Part shown: piece after piece, positions 13,995 through 25,054 of the stretch
How the letters are laid out: each line of letters opens with the position of its first letter
How positions within the stretch are numbered: position 1 is the stretch's first letter
Assembly (NCBI RefSeq): GCF_037975245.1
Contig: NC_092572.1
Location: 7,643,501-7,707,500, forward strand
Origin: Apostichopus japonicus
Taxonomy: Eukaryota > Echinodermata > Holothuroidea > Aspidochirotida > Stichopodidae
Direction: 5' to 3'
DNA: 64,000 nucleotides
Made by a program: the position numbers and the translations under genes
The notes under the pieces: generated by a model
The model's input: the letters and a program-made list of their open reading frames with translations, nothing else
What the model was told of the DNA's origin: nothing
The model's database searches: none

Positions 13995-15325
13995 GATTCA
14001 AACCTATGTACACGGGTACATTAAATGAAAAGTATTTCTCGAAGAACCCATCAATGAGTGTCATTACAGTAAATTAAAATGGATTTTAGTTGAAACAAAT
14101 GATCAATCAAATTACGATACCGTATATGATTTCATGTATAATATTTGTTTTGTACATGTATCAGGTTATATCAAAACGATAGAGATAACGTTCATTGTGT
14201 GAAGTAATATATTAATTAGATAAATGTTCCTGGTGGGCTTTCAGAATCTTCATATCTTTTTTCTGAAACGGTGTTATCTGATTCTTCTTAACTTTGTTTT
14301 GCCTCATCCGAAAACACGTCTGCTGTCATTGAACTATCCTTTCCTTATATTTTCTGTGATGAATTGTGGTCATTTTGTTTTCTCTGGTAACCTCATTAAT
14401 GATTTTACAATTCTACTCCATATTTAACGGATTTTCATTCTTAACACTTTCTCAGCATCCTTGTGTCATCGATAGACTGTCGTTATATGACAGTTTTATT
14501 TAATCAAAGTTTGGTTTTTCGCATCCGAATTGACTTTTAGTGTTTCGTCTATACTAGAGTCTTACACAGTTGAATCAGAAATCAAGGTTAATTCAAGTAT
14601 TGCTTGTGAGTCTAATATTATTTGCAAATATTATTTGCGTGTTTTCTGAATATACTGAATAAACCATTCAATTTTACCTTTGAATACGGAAGGGCAAAAG
14701 AACATTTAATGTCGTCAACTTTACGAGACGTTAGCCAAACCTTAATCTTGTTATATTAAACCATCTTTATTTTATCACCCAATACATTTCGACCGTCAGA
14801 TATCAGGCTCAACTCCCTTTTGGAGGAGATTAATACGTTACTCTTTATTGTTAGACGGATTCTTGCGGGTTGCACTGGCACTAATGGTTAACATCGATAG
14901 TTCATCAAGCCCATCCAGGAGTACTTGAAACTCATTATTCAAAAACATTTCAGCAATATCGTCTACCATCAAATTGATTCCAACAGGCATGGTTTCTAAC
15001 AAGTTTGGAAAGTATCTTCGAGGGATCAACCTTTTTAAGGTGAATATATATTAGTATAGGTTAACTGATCATATTCTTTTGCCATCTTTCGGTGGTTTCT
15101 TCTTTGGAACCCAATCGCTCACCCAATGTTGAGTGTAGGTTGTCTTCTCGAAACATAGATTTGCTGTAATGAAAACCCGATTTACTATAGAAATTAAACT
15201 CCCGTGGAGACCGTCTTTAATAGTGTGGGTGCACTGATACGTGTATCGACGATAGGTCATGTATCAATATTGCTGACCCAATGAAGCAAAATTCCTCGTA
15301 ATCATTTAAGTGAAAGGACCTACCT
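13995..15325 (-). pseudogene. NACHT NTPase pseudogene
   Basis: Decayed minus-strand copy of the NACHT exon of the gene at 25055-34341. Match blocks: 15060-15325 to 27700-28030, 14640-15030 to 27290-27680, 14400-14580 to 27060-27250, and 13995-14240 to the intron at 25550-25790. Roughly 1.2 kb of the NACHT exon is deleted between the last two blocks. The Walker A region reads ANLCFEKTT where the intact gene has ADLGYGKTT, so two loop glycines are lost. The Walker B segment LLDGLDELS survives. Several frameshifts and stops. Its Ig and membrane exons are absent. It lies 0.3 kb from, and divergent to, receptor copy 2, the same arrangement as the intact pair. Confidence 0.85.
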
Positions 15326-18119
15326 TTGCAATACATTATAAGTGAGCAAACTACCCCAGTTTTGTTGACAGCATGTAGCTAAGTATGTTTTATCCTCAAC
15401 CAGAAATAGCGTTCCTACAATACAGTGATAATATGTGCACCGCCATTTCATGATGTCATCGGTGATTGTATAAGTATGTACTTATTGAATGAACTTTTAG
15501 CTTCGTAATTATATGTACATTTGTGGCGATGCTTCAAGCAATATAAATTTTGAATATCATATTAGCGCATAATTACTTAACGCTAGAAGTCACATATATG
15601 AATCAGTCTTTGAGCGAAGTGTGTACAGCTTGACAGAGAAATATGGCCGTATTGAGTAACATTCTGAACAGCAATGGTTTACCGGCAATACTTATAGGTA
15701 AGAATTTTATTTCTGAAGGTTATATACAAACAAAATGCTATCAGTAAACAATTTAAGGCTACTAGCTTAGAAAATAATAATAATCGGTGATTAACGAATT
15801 ACCTCTCTCTACTTTCACAATATGGCAACTTAACATCTGCTTGGCATTATCTGTTTTACCGAGAGAATTTGTAGACTCATGTAAAGAAACACACAACATT
15901 AACCGTTATAAGCACTTGATCCCTTTCCTATCAAGGACAAATCTTTAATGATAACAATGGAGTTCTAAGGGTGATCCTTATAATTAACACATTCCATGTT
16001 TTCCTTCTTATCAATTATAGTAACACCAACAATGGAAATTGTTGGGGAAAGCGTGGTTGTGAATACGGATACTAGCAGGACACTTTCGGCTATTGAGGGT
16101 TCGGATGTTGAGATACAATGTGCTATTTTTAACACAATCCTACCGTTAAACGTGACGTGGTTACAGAACGGAATTTATAACAGAACTGACACTTTTACTG
16201 ACGTCACGAAAGTAGAGATGACAAATTTGACATCAAATTTGAAGTTCGAAATGAGAGTCAATATTCAAAATTTCACATGTAAAGTTAATGGCAGATATGT
16301 AGTCAACCAAGAGAGTGAAATTTTAATTCACATCCAAAATTTTAAGTCAATTACACCAGACGATACATCAGGTAACAATTTCGTTTATTTGTGACTTCCA
16401 TATAATTATAGTTTGGTTAAACATTATTGAAGTTCGGTACAGTTTTCTTCAGTATCAGACAAGCAAATGCTGCATTTGATTGTTCGTTCCCTAAATCAGT
16501 GGTAATTTGGGTCACAAAGAGAATATTAATATAAATTGTAAACCGGCCTTTATTATTTAAAGGAACTATGTAATTAATGAAGTGCCCTTAAGACAAGCAA
16601 AACGAAAAATTTTAAAAATCATTTTCTTTACTCATTTAATCTATACAGACACTGATGAAGACAAAAATGGGCGTATATTATTTTATCGTACCAATCCTCT
16701 TCACAATATCGACCTTGACGAGTTTACTGATGTTTTATAAAGTTCAAAGTACGTAAATATATGCTATTGTTATTGGAGTAATCTATTCATACTGGCTAAG
16801 GAAAACAAACTTCAAACTTTGAAACGTCATTGAAAACGTAATAATTTAATGGGGCAAACGAAGCTTCAGAAGTAGTTTGCCACAAATTTAAAAACTATAT
16901 TTGTATATTTCACGTGGCCAGTAAAATATTTGGACGAATATCAAATTGCCTAAATGTCTATTCCCTGTCGCCCTTCTTGAAATTGGTAATCTTTCAAAGG
17001 AGCTGTTAAGTAAGTTTGGAGAATGTAAGTAGCTTAGCATTGCAGCCCACATGACTGAGATTAATTTCAAAATAAAAACAATGTCTCAAAGGCAACCCTC
17101 TTCTGTCAATTGATAGGCATTTCCAAAATAAATTAAAACTCAATTTCTGAATAAGAATAAACATTCCTGTTGGAATTAAACAAGTCAATATTTTGATAAA
17201 GGAAGGGAAAATGCAAGGATAATTTAGTTATGCAAATTAAAAAAAAACAGAAAAGAAAAAAAAACAAACATAAAGATAAAACTTTAGACCATTTTAAAAA
17301 TCAGGAGCATAACGTGATGTCCTTTTCATGTCTGTGCTGTTACAGAATTGGTATATGTGATTATATTTCACACGCTGTGTTATTTTTAGGACTTAGATCG
17401 CAGAGGATGGGAACTACAGAGAGAACAAAGTAAATCACTTCAATTTTCTTATCTGAGCAGTAAACACATATTTAAATTAACATGAAGTTTCCAAATGAAG
17501 TTATACTCAGCTCTACTAAGCTCGTATAATTTGTACAATTTGGGATTTGAGTACAAATGTATGCTTCTTATTTCACAGAAAGAGTACCATATTTTGTCTT
17601 CATATTATCGCATTTCTAAGATTTATGTTTCTTTTCTCCGTTTGAAGTTTCCGCATACTGAAGATTTCATGAAGCCCATTTGTAACAGTCAATATTTAGT
17701 TAATTTAGAAAAACCGCAACTGTTCTATTGATGTTATTTCAAGCATGACAACAAGAACATTTGAAACAATCAACATGAGTGAAGAAGTACAATATGAATC
17801 CCCAGACGATATGGTTGGTGGTAAGTTCCGTTTTCCTTCTAAAATTCTAAAATTGTGAATTCCTAATCTGTACACAGAGAACGCAAGATACTGTGGGTTT
17901 TTAATGCCGTCCCTAGACAAATAAAAAGGCAATATAGGGAACGAAAACAACCAATATTTTGACAGTTCAGATGGGCATTGTTTAAAACTGATTTCACTGT
18001 TTCTACTACCTTTCTATCCATAAGTTTATGCACTCTTTTCCATTTTCTCTTGGCTTTTCAAAGAGTTCTACTTCTATGGAGACAACACTGTGTTAAATCG
18101 AGGTGACATTATACTGACA

Positions 18120-18590
18120 AGCTCTTTACCTTGTACCGGACGCATGAAGAGATGGTAGCATCAACGAAAGGAAAAGATAGATCGCTTATAGTAGCAAATA
18201 CTTTGTGTGGTATGTTAATGTTTGTTGCATAGCTTCCTGGTTAATTCACTATACTCTAACTACTGTTTAATTAAGTATATATTAGGTCATAATACTACAT
18301 ATGAGGAGATTAATGGCATCTACGAAAGGAAAAGACGGATCCACCGTATAGCAGCAAATACGTTGTGTGTTATGTCAATGTATGTTGCAAAGCTTCCTGG
18401 TTAATTCACTATACTTTAACTACTGCTTAATTAAGTATACATTAGGTCATAATACTACATATGAGGAGATCAATGGCATCTACGAAAGGAAAAGACAGAT
18501 CCACCGTATAGCAGCAAATACGTTGTGTGTTATGTTAATGTGTGTCGCATAGCTTCCTGTTTAATTCAGTATACTCTAGCAACTGTTTAA
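18120..18590 (+). repeat. Tandem triplication of kinase N-lobe exon (160-bp period)
   Basis: Two units of exactly 160 bp start agcttcctgg at 18231 and 18391. A partial third starts at 18551 and a diverged upstream unit is near 18120-18230. Each carries the exon-like core (about 18135-18209, 18299-18370, 18459-18530) ending GCAAATAC.TTGTGTG. The first core ends with a GT donor (GTATGT); the other two read TTATGT. Cores 2 and 3 are open in the frame with NGIYERKR and IAANTLC. Confidence 0.75.
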
Positions 18591-20099
18591 GTACAAATTC
18601 TGCCTGCACTCAGCATTAGACTTGACTGTGAGAAGGAACCGGTTGTTTGCAGGGCTCCTTCATTGTATCAGAAACATCAGCGGGTGCTATATCAGTCATG
18701 GAATATACATGAGACGTCCAACTTTCTTCACACTATTCTTAAACGTTGTAGTCTTTTCAAGCAAGATGATATAACGACAACACATTTATGTGTTCAAAAC
18801 AACACATTATTGGTGTACACATTAACTGAAAGGCGGGCGGGCGTGCGGGCGGGCGGGGGTGGATGCATTTTAGATTTTTTTCTCACACTAGGTCTGTATT
18901 TTATGTAAGGGCCAGCGGTGAATGAAGGGTTCTATATTTTACCGAACTGAAAAGAAAACTCAGAGATATATTTTGTGTTATTGCACATAACTCAACCTGC
19001 GAAGACTGGCTTCAAATCAGATTGCTGGCTGAACATCTCAGACATATTCCGAAACACAGAAATGTAGTAGAAATTGTGGCGGCTGACACAGTACAAAGTA
19101 GGCAATAAATTACTTAAAATAGTTTACATAAAATATGCACCTGTCACTGATTTCTGCTTGATCGAAAATGTATTTTATTTGATTTTATTTTATAAATTGA
19201 ACAAACTGAGTTGCTCGATATAATATATTCTTGTTCCACTTTCTTTGATCCAAACACTGTAGTTCCTTACTACATTTACACGGAATACATCACAAATGGT
19301 ACTTTAAGGGATGTCCTTTGTAAAGCGAAATACGACGATGTCTATTCCAAGACTATATACATGCAGGGATTAAGTAGATCCGCTCAATCAACCGATGCCC
19401 TACAGATTGGATCATTTTTACTGGAACCTCTGAAGGCCCTATTCTTTCTTGAATCAATAGACGTGAGTAACAGTGTTATATGTTACCAATCAACTTAAAG
19501 TAAGATGCATATGCGAATCGTTCCGACGTCCCTTCGAACTTCCAAGTGTTTTGTAACATATCTCACCCAAAGATTGCAGGATGAGCTATCAATGATAAAT
19601 AAGTATATCTTTACGAAAAGTCCTAAGCCTTTTAAGTACACTTATATACAACTTAATTTTACAGTGTGATCATCCTGCTATTTGTTCGAGAAAGGTTCTT
19701 TTAACACCTAGCATGGTGTGCAAACTGTACGACTTCAACTTGCGATCAGCGACCAAGAAAATGCTCTCAAATACCAAGTTTGAGGTGAGAAACAACTATT
19801 TTTTTTTAATTTGTTTAAATGTAACGATGGTCTAATAGTTTTTTTTTTTTTCAAATGTATAAAAAAGTACCACAATATTAAGCAAGAGGACAATCCATGG
19901 AATTACAGATCTCATCTCCTCCGCACAATTTGAACTTTGACCTACGTTGAATTTTTACCTCGATCCTTAACAACCACATCAATACTTTTATAAAATGTGA
20001 CCACTTATGCTCTACATTACTTGCGGTACGATAAGCATGTGATGAAAAACACGTTTAAGGGAATTTCACATCTGATCTATGACGTCACCAATCATGCAT

Positions 20100-20460
20100 G
20101 CACGATTTTCAAATGGAAAAGGACCTACTCAAAAAGTTTGAAATTGATTGGAGCTACAGTGTAGGAGGAGTCCGCGACACATTTTTCAAACAATTTAGGC
20201 CAACAAGACCTTTGACCTCAATTGCCCCTTCACCCTGACCCTAATTCTGTCCTATTTTAACATTTATTCTTTTTATTTTTTACATATCGTGTGTTTTAAT
20301 GCTGTTGACAAGTAAAAAAAATGGCTAATTACAATTGTTTACTTTGTTTGACCTTTGACATAAGACCCTTTTAATCTCGTAGATACGAGTTTACGTGATC
20401 AGACATCTAGCAAACAAATTTGAAGTTGATCTGACTTACGGTATAGGAGGAGTTCAGACG
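20100..20460. repeat. Two related units of an interspersed repeat
   Basis: About 20125-20180 and 20395-20460 share aagtttgaa.ttgat, ac.gt.taggaggagt.c and flanking tttgacct words. They lie in the intron between the catalytic-loop and C-lobe exons of copy 2. Probably a dispersed repeat; family not recognised. Confidence 0.5.
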
Positions 20461-21589
20461 CACTCTTTTCCTCACTTAATCACACTTATTCACGTACTCA
20501 CATTTATGATGGGTGAAGTACAATGTCATATCCCTTTCCATTATATGTAAGGAGATGGGATATATGATGTAATGAACGTATTTATAAATGAAAATGCCAT
20601 TAATGTTTTTTTTTATAAATTATCATTATATGTTCCTTATTGTTTTGAACTTGTTCGATTTGTAAGAAAATCTTCGCCTTCCATGGTTTGCCACGGAGAC
20701 CATTTTCAAGAAACATTATGACCGAGAAAGTGATGTTTGGTCCTTTGCTGTTTTCATCTGGGAGATATTTTTTCAAGGTAAACGTTTTCAGTATTAAATT
20801 TGAAGTATACACTTCGAACGCAATATACATAAAGATAGCTGTATATTGTAAATATAATATATTTTATGCTAATTCTAATTCATTTATTTTCAAATTTATT
20901 TTTAATATTAACATGAAATGCAAATTACTCTTACTTTTAAGGAAGAGAGTATGAATACAACATATTGTATTCCCCATCTCCGTTAAGAGAAGCAATTAAT
21001 GTACACGAGCAATGAATCTACTGTAAGAACATATATTATGGGAAATAGTGCTTGTAATTGTTTCAATTTACTCAAGGTGCTTCTCCGTTTGATGGATTAG
21101 ATATGATGAAGTTTGCTGCCCAGCCTGATGCTTTACCAGTACTCTCAAAGCCTGATTATTGTTCAGACTCTCTGTGAGTTATATTCTATTTAGTTGTTGG
21201 TTTGTTACTATTGGACTGTTGAATTATATTATATATTACTGCATATGAAAAATATACTTCACATGCTAAATCTCCAGTTTGGAATTTATCATACTCTAAA
21301 TATTGTTTACAATTATTTATTCTTACGAGAAAATGGTGCTATAGAAACCGTTTCAATTTTTGGATTAAAATCACGCTGGAAATACATTACGATGCATCAG
21401 CTTAATTATTTGAATTCATACTGATATTTGCTCTATAAAAGTACAATGCAATTTTACATTCTCTGTAACATTGTATTCAATTTCAGATACACAATTATGA
21501 AGTCTTGCTTGAAGGTGGATCCTGCAGATCGAATTAGCCTCACAGCGTTAAAGACAAAGCTTTTTCAGCTAATAGAAAATATCGATTAA

Positions 21590-23545
21590 AAGTTATAAGT
21601 ACAATCTACCGTTCCGAAGTTTAAGGCGCTTAGGACATAAATCCTTTTTGTATGAAAACACAGCTAGTAAAATGATGAGAGGCACATTATGCATGGGACC
21701 GGATGAAATGGATTATTCGTCTTAAAGTTTTTTTGGTAATATCAGCTCTGTTCCTTTTTGCATCAGTATAGTTGTGGTAAAGGATAGTTTTATGTACAAA
21801 AGAGGTTACTTTGTTGCTGTAAGATGTATTTTCTGTCTTCACGTTTCCTTGTTCATTACCAGCATGTTCATTCATATTGAAGAAGCTAATACTCTTATTT
21901 TTTTATTTTTTTAAGTTCAGAGTAGGACTATATATCAGAAGATATGCTAAACTACAGCAACGCGGTCTGAAAGTGGTCGATATTCAGATGAGATTTACCC
22001 ACCTCCGAGCTACCGAAATTTTTTCCATATTGCTACAATATTACATAGAACACTTATATCATACAGGCAAAAACAGCAAAGGCTATCACCAAAAAACTGC
22101 ATGAATAAATTAAACTTTTCATTTGGTATGACCTCAAGTTGCAGCAATCTGCTTGTATCAAATCGTTTGTACCTGTACATAAAACGTTAACACATGCGCA
22201 GTTCCCTGATCGTGTACTAAATACGTATAAGATGGAAAAATTGTAGTATTCCCGCAATTTATTCAATCAATAAAAAAAAAAATCGTTGACTATGTTAGAT
22301 CAGTTGTTTAAACAATATGCACAAGACAATAATTCTGAGGAAAAAATGTACAAAGCGCAACAATTGGCTAGTATGCAACAACTTTAATCATTGGAAATAC
22401 AAAAGGTGTAACCACGTATGCCAATCTTGTTTTACATATTATCAGGCAGAGGGGAAATTAAAATAATGAGGAAAGATTGTGTAAAGGGACACTTTTAAAC
22501 ACCGTTCTCACCCACTTTTCGTATTTCTGTTAGTTAACGTTTACGTTGAATTGAAGTAGCAATATCATTATTCTTATTTTAATACGTAAAACACTTCTGT
22601 TTCATAAGTATAGATACATTTCGTCGGTTGCCACCGTAGTTTGCACGTTTCCGTTCTCTGGATAAATTCAGGTTAATTACGGTCTGCTTAGTTTTCAGAC
22701 GTTAATTTTATTCATATTCACATAATAGTGATACATATTACAATAGATGCAGCTGTGGAATTGAACCAGGCAATTAAAAACAGTTGAGAAAAAAATCACT
22801 AACATTAAGACAATATTTTACTTTGTTTACTTGTTATCATGTTATCAACTCAATTAGATGAATGTTAAAAAGGAAATGGAGATTAATGTTATTCGATATT
22901 TACAATATTGATAGAATAAAGTATTAAAACACACAGTTTTCATTATTCACTGTTAATGCTTATCATAAAGCAATCACTGTCGAATTTTTCAAAGTTCTTG
23001 CACTTTTTGTTATTAACACAAACTATTGTTAACTACTGTTGTAAGCTGTGTAAAGAGGAGGGTTATTTTATTGATAAATCGTATTTATTTGTCAAAAAAT
23101 ATCTTAGCGGTTGTTATTCTGGTTAACAGTGATAAACATTTTTTTTAATACATTACCGAAAATTATTGAGCTATGAGCAATGTTTATCGGCCAATAATGT
23201 AGTTTTGATAATTAATAAGTATTTGACTTCCACTACAGAATTTTTACGTCATAAATATGCTTTAAATATAATTCTATTATGACTCTTTTAATAAAATTTT
23301 CAGATATAATTTACCCGGCTTTAAAATATATGTACATCTACGTGAAGAATTACCGATATGTAAAAAGATTAAAGAGATGAAACCGGAATATGCGTATATA
23401 AAGACAACATTTATAAGGTATTCGTCAAGACGCTAAAAACAACTTCAACCATAAGAGTCTATTAACGGATTGAATGTTATTTGTTCTCTCGTGATTTGGC
23501 AAAATTTTTTCATATATATATATACCTTTATATAATATACCTTTA
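21590..23545. other. Gene-free stretch between convergent genes
   Basis: AT-rich DNA downstream of receptor copy 2. Only short open frames; no repeat arrays or recognised elements. A possible polyadenylation signal (AATAAA) is near 22103, but with no evidence of use. Confidence 0.4.
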
Positions 23546-23548
23546 TTC

Positions 23549-24225
23549 AGGCGTCAATAATGAGGGATGAGGGGGGGGGGTAGGGGGACACGTGCCTCAA
23601 TATTTGAAGGGTGTATGGGACACACAGCATCAAATGCCCCCTCCCCGGTATAGTGACTGACTCGTGTAAGCGCTAGGATTATCAGGCTCATAATGATTCG
23701 TGTATCTCATAAAAGGAGCTAAAACATTGTTATATGAGATGAATAGTTATTAATGTCTCACATGCGCATTACCACCCCTCCCCAACCATCACCTGTTGCA
23801 ACAAGAATTATGGACTTCATACCAAAGATTGTGCAAACTTTAAGAATGTTTCCGACTTTGGTTTATGTTTAAAGTATATTAAAAATGATGAAGGCCCTAG
23901 GTAACACCCGCACGTTATATAGAAAATTTAGGTCAAATTCATTTGTAATATGTGATTATTGTTGAAATATATTTTGACTGACATATCAATTCAGGGACCA
24001 AACAGAAGCAGACATACATATTTCTGGATGTGAGTCCGCCCCTTGGGCCCCCGTCGGGGCTATTCCCGTGGACCACATCAGGTGCCCTCAGTTGGGCCCC
24101 TGGACCTCACTCGATAAAAGCTTTGCACAAAGGCGCTCGCAGACGCCTTCAATGTTATCCATGTTTAGTCATTGATGCACCCCCCTACCACCCCTCACTT
24201 TTCAATTAGGATTGACGCCCTTGCT
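23549..24225. mobile_element. Non-autonomous DNA-transposon-like element with terminal inverted repeats
   Basis: The left end GGCGTCAAT is followed by TGAGGG.TGAGGGG and GGTAGGGGG. The right end (about 24178-24225) is its imperfect reverse complement, ending ATTGACGCC. The inverted repeats are roughly 40-45 bp around a core of about 580 bp with no coding frame; the core is GC-richer near 24020-24110. No convincing target-site duplication seen, so superfamily unknown. Confidence 0.55.
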
Positions 24226-25054
24226 TATATTAATAAAACCCTTGATGTCTCTTATAGCTTAACAGTCATCTGTTAGTATTAAAAAAAGAAGATCCATGCT
24301 GATTGATTTCCATTTAACATTTCATATCAGAAAGTTCTAGAGATAATACGACGGATACACCAACAACATATAAAGTTCATTCAAGTTTAACTTTTGAAGT
24401 TTTTCCTGTTCACAAAGTAATTCGAGTTGGTTGACCTAAAATGACCTCTGCATAAACAATATGTGCTCATTTATTGAATCCACATTCGTAGTAGGAAATT
24501 CTTGAAACATTCGCTTGTGAAGTCTCCAGGATCGGTTAATTTCACACAACTGTAGTAACGCTCACGAAGACTTTAACTCTGGTATTTTGGAATTTCGTTT
24601 GTGTACATATTATGACACATAAAAGACTGATTACATATCTTTTGGAAAAAATTCAATTCCCCAATTTCCTGCCTCTGGTTTGAATTTTTGTGCTCTCATG
24701 GTAAAATGCGATGTCTTCTTACATTTATATACTAAAAAGGAGATAAGAGAGAAGCGGCATAAATTAATAAAATGAATGTAACGATTCTTGTGATACAAAA
24801 TATCAAGTACAAGAAAAATGAACGTAGAGAAGTCCTGTAGCTTATGAACAGGTCCATACATAAATGCAATCTATCGTGAACAGAAAAAAAAACTAAATTT
24901 AATGGAGAGTTGGGTTAGTACATATTTTGAAAGTTAGTGTGAAACATTTTCATGAAAATTGAGGAAAGACCGCAAGACATCACCCGACTTCCAATGTACA
25001 CACAATATTTTTTCTGTATCTGGTTGTTGTATATTGTCGTTTTCAGAATATCAC

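Larger units (their letters stand above)
15643..21589 (+). pseudogene. Ig receptor with tyrosine pseudokinase, copy 2
   Basis: Exons: 15643-15697 leader, 16021-16371 Ig (351 nt), 16649-16748 membrane, 17390-17429, 17744-17820 (VQYESPDD), 18064-18209 N-lobe, 18955-19097 helix C (LLAEHLRHIPKHRNVVEIV), 19263-19462 hinge (IYTEYITNGTLRD), 19665-19784 catalytic loop, 20666-20777 (PWFATETIF, SDVWSFAVFIWE), 21077-21173 and 21487-21589 (ends in TAA). Exon phases match copy 3. It is a pseudokinase: HRDLAARN became HPAICSRK and DFG became DFN. Lesions: one extra A in the membrane exon (run 16663-16667; 100 nt against 99 in copy 3), a TAG at 18156 with a frame change in the N-lobe exon, and the acceptor before 20666 reading AA. 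Lacks the C-terminal tail exon of copy 3. Probably dead, or makes only a secreted Ig fragment. Confidence 0.82.

Noticed and set aside
18663-18908. 81-codon plus-strand frame with a GC-rich Arg/Gly end
   Set aside because: No kinase alignment, no flanking splice sites in phase, and the helix-C exon at 18955-19097 already continues the gene; the GC-rich end is a simple-sequence patch (gcgggcgggcggg).
24631-24861. Possible extra 3' exon of the Ig-NACHT gene
   Set aside because: The gene has a possible GTGAGT donor overlapping its stop, but no acceptor and reading phase here gave a convincing continuation or LRR pattern.
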